From Aquimarina mycalae (GTDB lineage Bacteria > Bacteroidota > Bacteroidia > Flavobacteriales > Flavobacteriaceae), in assembly GCF_029906345.1 (NCBI RefSeq), contig NZ_JARYGY010000003.1, positions 1 through 64,000 on the forward strand: a stretch of 64,000 bases of DNA. The letters run 5' to 3'. The notes beneath the pieces were generated by a model. It was not told the DNA's origin and ran no database searches. It saw nothing but the letters and a program-made list of their open reading frames with translations. Positions 20,540 through 30,787 of the stretch are shown piece by piece (position 1 is the stretch's first letter; each line of letters starts with the position of its first letter). The position numbers and the translations under genes are program-made.

Positions 20540-21139
20540 TTAGAATAAATTAGGAACAAAAGAAAGAATGTTCTTATTATCGCGATTTAATTGAGAAGAA
20601 GTCCTAGCTATCGTAAAAATATTAAAGAAAATAGATAATGTATAAATTATCATAACTACATAAAGGCCATCTCCAGCATTACCAATAATAAGATTAGATA
20701 ACGAAAGTGAAAGAATGATCATCACTATAGTCAATATACTCCACAATAATTGAAAACTAATAATTTTTCCAGCTATAGCATTTCCAGAATTCACATTCTT
20801 GTCCATTCTCCATACTATAGAAGGAACTATTAGATTTATTAATGGAATAAAAGCAAATACTATTGCAGATAAGTTAATACGCTTTAAAGATGATTTTTTG
20901 GTTATTGTATGTTGTGTTTCAGAGTCTATAGGAATTAGTTCAGAAAGGTTTAATTCAAGTGTATCTGCCAATGTTTTCAAAGTAAAAGGTCTTGGATTTA
21001 CTATACCTTTCTCAATTCGTTGTATCGTACTTAACGAAACATTTGATTTTTCGGCCAATGCTTCTTGTGATAAACCTTTACTTTTACGAATAGCACTTAT
21101 TTTTTCACCCAATACAATACCGGACTTATCAACCTGCAT
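20540..21139 (-). CDS. XRE-family regulator fused to a membrane domain
   Basis: A 199-residue protein. Residues about 10-65 form a Cro/C1-type helix-turn-helix (LGEKISAIRKSKGLSQEALA, then SLSTIQRIEKGIVNPRPFT). Residues about 90-180 hold three hydrophobic helices resembling the DUF4870-like membrane domain. The architecture implies a DNA-binding domain tethered to the inner membrane; the signal is unknown. It stands alone between convergent and divergent neighbours. Confidence 0.87.
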   Translation of the reverse strand: MQVDKSGIVLGEKISAIRKSKGLSQEALAEKSNVSLSTIQRIEKGIVNPRPFTLKTLADTLELNLSELIPIDSETQHTITKKSSLKRINLSAIVFAFIPLINLIVPSIVWRMDKNVNSGNAIAGKIISFQLLWSILTIVMIILSLSLSNLIIGNAGDGLYVVMIIYTLSIFFNIFTIARTSSQLNRDNKNILSFVPNLF

Positions 21140-21366
21140 AATTAGTCTTTTTACAACATTAAGAATTCACCAAAATAAGGTTTTGTTTTACAAATGTAAT
21201 ATATAATATAGTTTATGAATCATAATACAACCGATGAAACTCTAATCAAATACTATAAAATCTGTGATTATGTGGTCTTCCAGAAAACTTATTTTCTTAA
21301 ACTATTGATAAAGATATATTCAATCTCAAATCAATAATCGTAAATTATGCCAATAAAAAATCACAC

Positions 21367-22920
21367 ATGAAAACATCTTATAAATTATTAGCGATAGCAT
21401 TACTAATATCAACTATAGTATTTGCTCAAAAAAAGAATCCCATTATAGAGGGAATGATCAAAGAAGCTAATGAAAACTCTAAACTAGAATCTTTAGCTCA
21501 TGAGCTTACAGATGTTATAGGTCCTCGTTTGGTGGGGACTCCTCAAATGAAAAAGGCGAATGATTGGGCAGTTGCCAAATATAAAGATTGGGGAATTAGT
21601 GCAAGAAATGAAAAATGGGGCGAATGGCGTGGATGGGAACGTGGTATTACTCATATAGATATGATATCTCCTCGTGTTCAAAGTTTACGAGGAACACAAC
21701 TTGCTTGGAATCCTAGCACTTCAGAAGAAGGTGTTACTGCTGAGCTAATCGTACTTCCAACAAATGTAAAGGATTCATTGGGTTTTGATGCATGGTTGAC
21801 TAAGGTGAAAGGAAAGATTGTACTTATCTCAATGTTACAACCTACAGGACGTCCTGATTATAACTGGGAGGAATTTGCTACAGAAACATCATTTGCAAAA
21901 ATGAAAGATGCTCGTGATGCTCAAGTTAAAGCTTGGCGAGAAAACATGAGAATTACAGGTTATAACCGAAGGACTTTACCCATAGCATTAGAAAAAGCTG
22001 GTGCGGCTGGTATTGTCACTTCTAATTGGTCAAGAGGATTTGGAGTAAATAAGATTTTTAGTGCTCGCACAAAGAAGATTCCCACTGTTGATCTTGAATT
22101 AGAAGATTATGGGATGTTATATAGATTGGTGAAATCTGATCAAAAACCAAAAATCAATATTGTAGCAGAATCCAAAGAATTAGGAATTGTACCAACCTTT
22201 AATACAATTGCTGAAATTAAAGGGACAGAAAAACCTAATGAATATGTTATACTTTCTGCTCATTTTGATTCTTGGGATGGCGGAACTGGTGCTACTGATA
22301 ATGGTACAGGTACTATAATTATGATGGAAGCTATGCGTCTATTAAAAAAGTTCTATCCTAACCCTAAACGTACCATCCTTGTTGGACATTGGGGTAGCGA
22401 AGAACAAGGTTTAAATGGATCCAGAGCTTTTGTAGAGGACCATCCAGATATTGTGGCAGGTGTACAGGCATCTTTTAATCAAGATAATGGTACTGGTCGT
22501 GTTGTACGACTATCTGGAGGTGGGTTTCTTCATTCGTATGATTATCTAAGCAGATGGTTGGCTGCAGTTCCTAAGGAAATTACACAACATATAGAAACTA
22601 CTTTTCCTGGAACTCCTGCTAGAGGTGGTTCTGATTATGCTTCTTTTCAAGCTGCAGGAGCACCAGCATTTAGTTTAAGCTCACTTAACTGGTCCTATTG
22701 GAATTATACATGGCATACGAATCGAGATACTTATGATAAGATAATTTTTGATGATGTTCGTAATAATGCTATTCTTACCGCCATACTAACCTATATGGCT
22801 AGCGAAGATCCTGAAAAAACATCTCGAATTAAAAGCGTGTTACCAGTTAATTCTAGAACTGGAGAACAAAGAAAATGGCCTACACCAAGATCACCGAATC
22901 GTAAAGGAGGAATAAATTAA
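21367..22920 (+). CDS. Secreted M28 family zinc metallopeptidase with PA domain
   Basis: A 517-residue exported aminopeptidase-like enzyme with a signal peptide at 1-20 (LISTIVFAQ). A PA (protease-associated) insert covers about 130-270. The M28 metal site is visible: LSAHFDSWDGGTGATDNGTG (His and the bridging Asp), GHWGSEEQGLNGSRAF (catalytic Glu-Glu) and WHTNRDTYDKI near the C terminus (last His). Known members release N-terminal amino acids or dipeptides in the periplasm. It is monocistronic with its own terminator. Confidence 0.92.
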   Translation: MKTSYKLLAIALLISTIVFAQKKNPIIEGMIKEANENSKLESLAHELTDVIGPRLVGTPQMKKANDWAVAKYKDWGISARNEKWGEWRGWERGITHIDMISPRVQSLRGTQLAWNPSTSEEGVTAELIVLPTNVKDSLGFDAWLTKVKGKIVLISMLQPTGRPDYNWEEFATETSFAKMKDARDAQVKAWRENMRITGYNRRTLPIALEKAGAAGIVTSNWSRGFGVNKIFSARTKKIPTVDLELEDYGMLYRLVKSDQKPKINIVAESKELGIVPTFNTIAEIKGTEKPNEYVILSAHFDSWDGGTGATDNGTGTIIMMEAMRLLKKFYPNPKRTILVGHWGSEEQGLNGSRAFVEDHPDIVAGVQASFNQDNGTGRVVRLSGGGFLHSYDYLSRWLAAVPKEITQHIETTFPGTPARGGSDYASFQAAGAPAFSLSSLNWSYWNYTWHTNRDTYDKIIFDDVRNNAILTAILTYMASEDPEKTSRIKSVLPVNSRTGEQRKWPTPRSPNRKGGIN

Positions 22921-22944
22921 TTTTTATAGTTTATACTTATTAAT

Positions 22945-22983
22945 AAAAAACAGGCTGTATAATCGTAAACAGCCTGTTTTTTT
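22945..22983. terminator. Bidirectional terminator between M28 peptidase and ABC/M1 genes
   Basis: Stem AAAACAGGCTGT paired with ACAGCCTGTTTT (about 22947-22958 and 22969-22980), 10-nt loop, with A-tract on the left and T-tract on the right. It can serve both the plus-strand M28 gene ending at 22920 and the minus-strand gene ending at 23004. Confidence 0.85.
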
Positions 22984-23003
22984 ATTTCGTATGTGCATAT
23001 TAA

Positions 23004-26000
23004 TTAGTACATCTCAGGTTTACCAAGTGTAATAATATTATTTTCCTTTTTCTTATCGATTAACAGATGTTTAGGGTCAATACATACCTTCGTAGGTTCT
23101 TGATCTAATATGATTTCTAATGATGTAAATTGACTTGATATTTTATGTTTTTTAAAATATATTAAATCCTCCTTTCCTTCAATGTTTTCTGCATATACTC
23201 CTACCTCAATCCAATCATTTATGGCTACTGGTTTTTCTGATTTTAGACCATCAATACGATATTTCATTATATCTAAACCCAGTTCTATTTTATACTTATT
23301 AGCTTTTGTTTTTGTATAAGACGCTTCATTAATTTTGCCTTCATATAAGGTAACAGTTTCGAATAAATCTGTAATCAGATATTGTAAACTATCAGGTGTT
23401 ACTTCTCTAAAGTATGGTAGTAAATCTTTAGTGGTCGCGTATCTATCGGTTTTTGTTTTTTTAAGGCCTTTAAAACTATCCCAATCATTAATAAACCTTT
23501 TTAATGCAATATTTACACTATCTTCTGAAACATACTGTTGCAAAGCGTACATATTGATTACTCCTTTATCATAATAAACATAATCTTGACCAGATTCTAC
23601 TAAGTATAACGGCATTTCCTTAATTTTTTCATTAGCTCGTCCTTTTAAATAATTATCAAGGCTAGTTCTTAAAAACTGCTGCACTTTTTCCTGAGGATAC
23701 TCTTCTTTTAATACCATTAATGCAGCATATTGTGCTAAGGTTTCAGAAAGCATTGCCTTTCCTTGTACATTAGCTGGGTTTACTTGATGTCCCCACCATT
23801 GATGGGCCATTTCATGTGCCGTTACATAAAAAGCCATATCCACATCCTTTGTATCATCAATATCCATGATAAATCCAATACTTTCTGAGAATGGAACCGT
23901 ATTGGGGAATGATTGAGCACGACTTTTGTAGCTGGGAGATTCAACAATCCGCATTTGTTTATATTGATATGGGCTAAAATGTTTCCCAAAATAGTCAAAG
24001 GATTTTTTCATGCCATTCATCATTCTATCTAGATTATATTCGTGTCCTTTATGATAATAGATTTCAAGATCTATCGCACTACTAGTTCCTTGTTCTTTTG
24101 ATATCCATTGATCTTTCATTACTTGATATTCTGCGGATATTATCGAATAGAAATTAGACATCTGTGTGTCCATTTTATAATGAAAATAGGAACGGTTACC
24201 TTCCTCCCATTCTTTTTGTAAATATCCAGGTGCTAAGGCAATTTGATTCTTAGCTGTCCCTAAGATAATTTCAAAATTAATCTCTTCACCATCTCCAGAA
24301 GACAATCCTTCAAGAATAGCCTTAGGATCGTTTATGTTGGCTCTTCTCAATCTTGGTTCTAAACCATAAGATTCTCTTTGAGAATTATCTTCTAACTCAA
24401 TATATTCATTGTATCCGATTGTTGGTAGGTAAAAATTATTAAAAAAGGTTCCATTATATATGATATTGGTATTTGAATTTTCTATAAACCCTTTAGTTGT
24501 ATGAGTTTGTCTGAATTCCATTTTAAGAGCATCACCTGGTTTTAAGGGTTGATGAAGCTCATATATATAATATCCATAGAGTTGATGTTGATTATTTACA
24601 TTCGCACCTTTTTCAATATTCAAATATTCTATTTCCACCCGATCATTGGGTGTTTTTTGGATATGGATTTCTTTAATAGCCGTATCATTAGTGTTCTTTA
24701 ACATAAAATATCCTTCTGCAGTATAATTTCTTTCATATGGATATAATTCTATCTTTAAATTAACATCTACTATTTTGGGCTGTAAGATTTGATCGTACTT
24801 TTTTAATGTTTTTTCATAAGTTACTCTATGTGCTATTTGAGTTGAGATAGTTGAATAATCATTTAGAATATTTGTATTGTAGAATATGTAACATCCAGAT
24901 AATACAAAAACTGAAACGATAGCTATACCGAATCGTATTAATGGTTTTGTGAATCTTAATTTACTTGATTTCCAACGTCTTTTTATATTAGACTCCGTTC
25001 CTCTTACAGAGAAAATGATTGCTACGATAAATAGTATTGTGCAAAACGCAATCCAATAAATTTTAAACCAAATATATGGTTCCCAAAAATGACCATATCC
25101 ATTCATATCCGAATAGGTTCCTAAACTGGCTCCGCCTAAATTGTATAGCCCGTGATCATATCCAAGTACTTGTAATCCAATGGTCGTACAGAACGTAAAA
25201 ATTAAAGCTGCAATATGTGATAAAAACTTATGATTCATTACTGTTTGAAAGAAAAAACAGATCATCGAAAAAAGAAAAAGAAATGGAAGTATTTCAACGA
25301 AAAAGAAACTGAAATATAACCCCAATTCAAATTCATAATATCCTTTAGAAATTTGAAAAAAGATTCCCGTTATGATCATAAGAACCATCAAAACGCTATA
25401 AGAAAGTATAAGAGCTATTAATTTACTCGTCAAATACACACTATCTGAAACTGGCAAAGCATCATAAATCAAACTTAGTTTTGCACCTCTTTCTTTCCAT
25501 ACTAACTCTCCAGAGTAAAATATGATGATCAATAAGAAAAATAAAATTGTGTTTTCTAATAATTCTCCAACAATGATATAGGTGGTTGGATAACTATCCA
25601 CACCAAATGATGTATCTAAACTTATTGAACTGATTAGTAGGATTCCTAATGCACAAGCGGTAATTACCAAAAATGGTACTGATGTTAGAATAGATTTAAA
25701 ATAAAACAATGAATGATGATATAAAAGACGCATTTTATTAAAATGTAAGGGTGTTCTATCGCCGCCATTAAGTATGGCATCTATTTCTTCAGTAGTCTTC
25801 TTCTTACTATCAATTTTAACTTTGTTATTCTTTTTTATAACACCATTTTTAATGACATTAAAATTAAATCTATAATATCCTATGATTAAAGTTATTAATC
25901 CAACAAACACCCATAATACTCTATTGTAGAATAATATACCTTCTAGAGGAACTATCATGCTGTTTCGTTCGATAACAGTCCAGTATTGAGTAACCAAACT

Positions 26001-26645
26001 AATTGTTTGAAATGAAAAAGGTTCTAAAAGTCCTGATAGAAATAGATTTTCTGACGCATTAGCTAATTGCATCGAGAACATATATACCATTAAGAGTAAT
26101 ATTCCTTGGACATAGACAACCATTAATTTTCTGCTTAAAGCACCACTTACAAAAAATATTGCTCCTCCAAAAAACAAGCTGGGAAGTATCAAAGTAATAA
26201 ATGGATGAAAATAATGCCAGAAATTAAAAGCCAATAGAGCGTCCTTATTTCTCCAAGGCAAAAACTCACTCAATATCATACCTAATGGCAAGGCACAATA
26301 AATAAACAATAGTATCACAAAGGAACCTAAAAAGCGACCTAGCAAATAATCTCTTTTTTTAATAGGGTTTACAAACATTAACGATTCCATATTATGATCA
26401 AAATCTCTTAACGCCGCAACTCCCATAATCATTGAGGTTATCATCATAAAAAAAGCAGAACTTATAGTCATCGTTCTAGCGATAACGTATGGAGCATTTC
26501 TTTTGATTGGTTCTATATTTCCTTCAAAAATAAGATCTACTGCTAGCATAGAATACAACAGCAGAATGATAAAATATAGATAGGTATCATAACGTTTTAC
26601 CCTATATTTAATTTCAAATTTTAATATATCGAATAGCATAATCAT
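23004..26645 (-). CDS. ABC-2 type permease fused to a periplasmic M1 aminopeptidase
   Basis: A 1213-residue fusion. The first about 600 residues contain roughly twelve to fourteen membrane helices in two ABC-2 permease blocks. The remainder (about 620-1210) is an M1 family gluzincin: HEMAH at 944-948 supplies two zinc ligands and the catalytic Glu, and the third ligand lies in SETLAQY about 20 residues later. The start may be the first ATG or the one two codons on (MLFDILKF). Together with the adjacent ATPase gene it would form a complete ABC system; what it moves or cleaves is unknown. Similar permease-M1 fusions recur in Bacteroidota. Confidence 0.92.
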   Translation of the reverse strand: MIMLFDILKFEIKYRVKRYDTYLYFIILLLYSMLAVDLIFEGNIEPIKRNAPYVIARTMTISSAFFMMITSMIMGVAALRDFDHNMESLMFVNPIKKRDYLLGRFLGSFVILLFIYCALPLGMILSEFLPWRNKDALLAFNFWHYFHPFITLILPSLFFGGAIFFVSGALSRKLMVVYVQGILLLMVYMFSMQLANASENLFLSGLLEPFSFQTISLVTQYWTVIERNSMIVPLEGILFYNRVLWVFVGLITLIIGYYRFNFNVIKNGVIKKNNKVKIDSKKKTTEEIDAILNGGDRTPLHFNKMRLLYHHSLFYFKSILTSVPFLVITACALGILLISSISLDTSFGVDSYPTTYIIVGELLENTILFFLLIIIFYSGELVWKERGAKLSLIYDALPVSDSVYLTSKLIALILSYSVLMVLMIITGIFFQISKGYYEFELGLYFSFFFVEILPFLFLFSMICFFFQTVMNHKFLSHIAALIFTFCTTIGLQVLGYDHGLYNLGGASLGTYSDMNGYGHFWEPYIWFKIYWIAFCTILFIVAIIFSVRGTESNIKRRWKSSKLRFTKPLIRFGIAIVSVFVLSGCYIFYNTNILNDYSTISTQIAHRVTYEKTLKKYDQILQPKIVDVNLKIELYPYERNYTAEGYFMLKNTNDTAIKEIHIQKTPNDRVEIEYLNIEKGANVNNQHQLYGYYIYELHQPLKPGDALKMEFRQTHTTKGFIENSNTNIIYNGTFFNNFYLPTIGYNEYIELEDNSQRESYGLEPRLRRANINDPKAILEGLSSGDGEEINFEIILGTAKNQIALAPGYLQKEWEEGNRSYFHYKMDTQMSNFYSIISAEYQVMKDQWISKEQGTSSAIDLEIYYHKGHEYNLDRMMNGMKKSFDYFGKHFSPYQYKQMRIVESPSYKSRAQSFPNTVPFSESIGFIMDIDDTKDVDMAFYVTAHEMAHQWWGHQVNPANVQGKAMLSETLAQYAALMVLKEEYPQEKVQQFLRTSLDNYLKGRANEKIKEMPLYLVESGQDYVYYDKGVINMYALQQYVSEDSVNIALKRFINDWDSFKGLKKTKTDRYATTKDLLPYFREVTPDSLQYLITDLFETVTLYEGKINEASYTKTKANKYKIELGLDIMKYRIDGLKSEKPVAINDWIEVGVYAENIEGKEDLIYFKKHKISSQFTSLEIILDQEPTKVCIDPKHLLIDKKKENNIITLGKPEMY

Positions 26646-26707
26646 TGGTATTAAATGAGTATTGAAAAATTTTAAAATGTGTATGTTTAAGAATGGAAGT
26701 TTTTATC

Positions 26708-27580
26708 CTAGTTTTTTCCAAAAAGATTAGAAAAGTATACATGTTCCAGATCCGCTGGTATGGCTTTAAACCCATTTCCTGGGTTATTTTTGCTCAAGAC
26801 CTGTATCACAGGTTTTCCTAACATAAACTTCTCAGCGATAACTGTATATTCTTTTTTATATATAGCTAGTTCAGGTTTTTCAATAGTTTTACGATATATA
26901 TTACCTTCTAATTGTGCAATGGATTGTATAGGATTACCCTTCAGTAATACCTGACCTTGATTGATAATCGCCATATTGGTACATAGTTCTTTTACATCGT
27001 CTACTATATGCGTCGAAAGTATCACAACGGTATTTTCTCCTATTTCACTTAATAGATTGTAAAAACGATTTCGTTCTGCAGGATCAAGTCCCGCAGTAGG
27101 TTCATCTACAATAATAAGTTTTGGGTTAGAAAGTAAGGCTTGTGCAATACCAAATCGTTGTTTCATTCCTCCTGAATAACCTCCAAGATTTTTCTTTCTA
27201 TGATCATATAAATTCGTTTTATGTAATAGTGCTTCAACAAGTGCTTTACGTTGTTTCTTATTTGACAACCCTTTAAGTATAGCTAAATGATCTAGTAAAA
27301 ACGCTGCAGACACTTTTGGATATAAGCCAAACTCTTGTGGCAAGTACCCTAATACTTTTCGAATTTCATTTTTTTCTTTTAATACATCTATATTACCTAG
27401 CATTATTGAACCGTTATCTGCATCTTGTAAGGTTGCTATAGTACGCATTAGTGTTGATTTCCCTGCTCCGTTTGGTCCTAATAATCCGAACATGCCTGTA
27501 GGAATATCCAAAGAAATGTTTTGAAGTGCTTTGGTACCATTAGTATAGGTTTTGGATAAATTATCGATTACAAGATTCAT
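26708..27580 (-). CDS. ABC transporter ATP-binding protein
   Basis: A 290-residue ATPase with Walker A GPNGAGKST (about 35-43), Q-loop GYLPQEFGLYP, signature YSGGMKQR, Walker B LIIVDEPTAGLD and H-loop STHIVDD. The C-terminal about 70 residues are a family-specific extension. It lies 62 bp upstream of the permease-M1 fusion gene on the same strand and is its obvious partner. Confidence 0.94.
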   Translation of the reverse strand: MNLVIDNLSKTYTNGTKALQNISLDIPTGMFGLLGPNGAGKSTLMRTIATLQDADNGSIMLGNIDVLKEKNEIRKVLGYLPQEFGLYPKVSAAFLLDHLAILKGLSNKKQRKALVEALLHKTNLYDHRKKNLGGYSGGMKQRFGIAQALLSNPKLIIVDEPTAGLDPAERNRFYNLLSEIGENTVVILSTHIVDDVKELCTNMAIINQGQVLLKGNPIQSIAQLEGNIYRKTIEKPELAIYKKEYTVIAEKFMLGKPVIQVLSKNNPGNGFKAIPADLEHVYFSNLFGKN

Positions 27581-27858
27581 AAGGTTTTTATTTTATTAAT
27601 GATGAAATTATTGATGTACAGCTGTTGCCAATTGTTACTAACAAACTGTTCATTTTTTGATTGAATGATTGATTAGTCAAACGTATTAATTAGCTCTTCT
27701 ATAATTAAATAATAGTGATCAATTGGTTTCAAATGAGTACACAAATAATAGCAGTAAATAGCAACTGAGTATATCCCGGATTTGACATAGTTCATACCTG
27801 ATTAGATAGTGTATGTCAACTTCTTTGGTGGATCTAGTATATTTAAGTAATATTGGGT

Positions 27859-29061
27859 ATGATGTTACAAAATGATAGATATAATCGAGTGTTTATAACA
27901 CTTTGTCTCTTTGTGTTCTCTTTAATAAGTGGTTTGTTTTTAATAACACTGGATATTAGGTTTACAGGTGTATTATTCACGCTTACCTCGATTGGAGTTA
28001 TAGGCTATTTACTGTTATATTGGTTTTTGTCCAAAAAAAACTATATCAAAGACCTAAACACTTTAATACGTAAGGAAACCTTGGTAGTCGCTATACTTTT
28101 AGGGGTATTTTACCTGATAGGTATGCTAGAGTCTGACCCTACTCATGGAACACTTAGTATATTATTTGGAATTTCATTTGTCTCAGTATTATGTTTCCTT
28201 TATATCAGATATCGAATTGATCAAAAAGAAGACACAGCTTTTAGAAACTGGAATACAATAAGATTAGGTTTTTGGTCATTGATGATCAACATTGCTATTG
28301 TTCTTTTTAGTGTTGTGTTTTATACATTTGAAATAAAAGCAACTAAGCAAGGGACTTTAGTGTTATTAGAAGAAGAGGATTTACTTATGGATCTTCTAAT
28401 ACCATTAATCTTTTTAATGCTTATTGTATTTATATTAAACTGGCTAATCAGACAGATTAAATCGATAATTAGGCTTAAAAATGAGAAAACTAAAACAGAA
28501 TTACTACATCTAAAAAGCCAGGTTAATCCTCATTTCTTTTTTAATACACTTAATAATCTTTATGGATTAGTAGAAGAAGATTCTAAAAAAGCACAAGCAT
28601 TGATATTAAAATTATCAGATATGATGCGATATAGTATTTATGAAGGAGAGCATGATTTTGTTACTATCAACAAAGAAGTAGCGTATCTTCAAAATTATAT
28701 TGAGCTTCATAAAATGCGCTATCACAAAAAAACAGATGTGCAATTTAGCTGTAGTGTAGAAAATAAAGAATCCAAAGTAATGCCACTATTATTTATCATA
28801 TTACTTGAAAATGCATTTAAACATGGTTTAGAAAATCTTAGAGAAAATGCCTATGTTCGTGTTAATTTGATTGCTAGTAATGAGGAAATAAATTTTATTG
28901 TAGAAAATAATTTTGATACAGAAGAACTAACTAAGAAGCCTGGTATAGGGTTAAAGAACTTAAGAAGAAGACTTGAGTTAGTATATCCAAAGAAACATTC
29001 TTTATCCTTTTCTGTGACACAAGATGTTTATAAAGTGCAACTAAGGTTAAAACAAGTATGA
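27859..29061 (+). CDS. LytS/YehU-type sensor histidine kinase
   Basis: I start at the ATG 27859 (MMLQNDRYN) rather than the TTG at 27853. There are about six N-terminal membrane helices (to about residue 205), then a His_kinase domain (PF06580 type) with the phosphoacceptor histidine in LKSQVNPHFFFNTLNNL and a following HATPase domain (N-box LLENAFKHG, then GIGLKNLRRRLELVYP). It pairs with the LytTR regulator by a 4-nt ATGA overlap and is divergent from the ABC/M1 operon across a 278-bp spacer. Confidence 0.93.
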   Translation: MMLQNDRYNRVFITLCLFVFSLISGLFLITLDIRFTGVLFTLTSIGVIGYLLLYWFLSKKNYIKDLNTLIRKETLVVAILLGVFYLIGMLESDPTHGTLSILFGISFVSVLCFLYIRYRIDQKEDTAFRNWNTIRLGFWSLMINIAIVLFSVVFYTFEIKATKQGTLVLLEEEDLLMDLLIPLIFLMLIVFILNWLIRQIKSIIRLKNEKTKTELLHLKSQVNPHFFFNTLNNLYGLVEEDSKKAQALILKLSDMMRYSIYEGEHDFVTINKEVAYLQNYIELHKMRYHKKTDVQFSCSVENKESKVMPLLFIILLENAFKHGLENLRENAYVRVNLIASNEEINFIVENNFDTEELTKKPGIGLKNLRRRLELVYPKKHSLSFSVTQDVYKVQLRLKQV

Positions 29062-29756
29062 TCAAATACATTATTATAGACGATGAACATATAGCACACG
29101 GTATTATCAAACGTTATTGTGACTTATTACCGAACATGAAATTAATGAAGGATTGTTATGATGCTTTAGAGGCATTTGAGTATCTGAATCTCAATGAAGT
29201 AGATTTAATTTTTTTAGACCTTAATATGCCAAAACTTAAAGGGTTTGAATTTCTGAAGACACTTCCCAACCCTCCCAAGATTATTGTTACCACCGCATAT
29301 AGTGAATATGCACTAGAAGGTTATGAACTTAATATTGTAGATTATTTACTAAAGCCTTTTAGTTTCGAGCGTTTTCTAAAAGCTGTAAATAAGGCGGTAA
29401 CTTCACAAACAAAAGCCGCCATTACTTCTGAAACGAACTCGAAAGTAGAAGAAAAGAGTATTTTTCTTAGAAGTAATAAAAAATATACACAAGTGCTACT
29501 TAGGGATATTAAGTATATGGAGTCTGCAGGAAACTACGCAAAAGTGGTGACAATTCATGAAACCATTACTGTAAGAGAAAAAATAACGGATTTATTGGAT
29601 ACATTAGCAAGTGAAGATTTTTTGCAGGTACATAAGTCATTCGCAGTAGCCAAAAAACATATAAAAAGTATTGAAGGAAATAGAATATTAATTGGAGATC
29701 ATATCATACCAATTGGAACCATGTATAAAATGAATATTATACAATTATTGAAATAA
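29058..29756 (+). CDS. LytTR family response regulator
   Basis: A 232-residue two-domain regulator. The receiver domain (about 1-118) has the acidic pair in IIDDEH, the phosphoacceptor Asp in LIFLDLNMPKLKG and a conserved Lys in LLKPF. The LytTR DNA-binding domain (about 135-230) shows KYTQVLLRDIKYMESAGNY and FLQVHKSFAV. Translationally coupled to the histidine kinase. Divergent ABC/M1 genes are the most likely targets by position. Confidence 0.94.
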   Translation: MIKYIIIDDEHIAHGIIKRYCDLLPNMKLMKDCYDALEAFEYLNLNEVDLIFLDLNMPKLKGFEFLKTLPNPPKIIVTTAYSEYALEGYELNIVDYLLKPFSFERFLKAVNKAVTSQTKAAITSETNSKVEEKSIFLRSNKKYTQVLLRDIKYMESAGNYAKVVTIHETITVREKITDLLDTLASEDFLQVHKSFAVAKKHIKSIEGNRILIGDHIIPIGTMYKMNIIQLLK

Positions 29757-29890
29757 TTATATGCACTTGGTAATTGATTTCTATTAAAAATCATAAAGTT
29801 TATTTAAATCTATGGCTTGTCTATCGTAAGATAAAAGGTTGTGGACAATATTTTTATATATTTATATCCTCACACATTTCTTACAAACTC

Positions 29891-30751
29891 ATGATTTTAA
29901 GAATTTCCCTTTGTTTTTCCTTACTATTTATTGGTACTTCCTGTGAATCTGATACTACAAAAAAAGATTTAAAAGATGCGTTAACCATCTATGCATCCTT
30001 TGATGAAGGTATTCAAGCTGATTTTGCTTTAGGTGATCCAAAAATGTATAGCATTCCCTCGCGTAAGGCATTAGATTCGATCCAAATTGGTTTGCATAAA
30101 AAAGATGTTAGTATCGCTAAAGAAAAAGGGCTTCATGGGGATGCATTACATTATGGCACTGATAGTAAAGGTTATATTTACTACGTAAGTAAAGATAATA
30201 TTGCATATAATTCTAGTAACTGGAATGGTGCAATATCATTTTGGTTAAGTCTGGATCCTGCCACAGATTTAGAACCTGGATATTGTGACCCAATTCAAAT
30301 TACTGATGTGAGTTATAATGATGCTTCGATATGGGTAGATTTCACAAAAGAAAATCCTCGCGATTTTAGATTAGGTGTTATCGGAGATAAAACATCTTGG
30401 AAAAAAAATCAAGAGATTAAGGATAATGACGATGCTGATTTTATAACTCAACTCTTACCAGTTGATAAACCACCATTTGCGAGAGGAACTTGGACTCACA
30501 TACTTATAAATTTTTCTGGATTAAATACAGATCAAGGTGAAACTTCATTTTATATCAATGGAGTATTAAAAGGAGAACGAAAAGGGATCGCTGATCCGTT
30601 TACCTGGGATTTAGAAAAATCTAATATATATCTTGGATTGGGATATATTGGGTTAATGGATGAACTTTCTATCTTTAATAGAAGCCTTACCGAAAAAGAG
30701 ATTACTACTTTATATACACTGGAAAACGGAGTTCATACCATTCTAAAATAA
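29891..30751 (+). CDS. LamG/concanavalin-like lipoprotein
   Basis: The longest frame begins at 29774, but the ATG at 29891 gives a proper lipoprotein signal (MILRISLCFSLLFIGTSC), so I use it. The mature protein of about 265 residues is a LamG-type jelly roll: SFWLSLDPATDLEPGYCD, GTWTHILINFSG, SFYINGVLKGERKG and LMDELSIFNRSLTEKEI match the family's closing strands. Binding partner unknown. It is 36 bp upstream of the acylase gene and probably co-transcribed. Confidence 0.83.
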   Translation: MILRISLCFSLLFIGTSCESDTTKKDLKDALTIYASFDEGIQADFALGDPKMYSIPSRKALDSIQIGLHKKDVSIAKEKGLHGDALHYGTDSKGYIYYVSKDNIAYNSSNWNGAISFWLSLDPATDLEPGYCDPIQITDVSYNDASIWVDFTKENPRDFRLGVIGDKTSWKKNQEIKDNDDADFITQLLPVDKPPFARGTWTHILINFSGLNTDQGETSFYINGVLKGERKGIADPFTWDLEKSNIYLGLGYIGLMDELSIFNRSLTEKEITTLYTLENGVHTILK

Positions 30752-30787
30752 AAACTCATTTACTTCACTTACCATAAAATTAAAACT

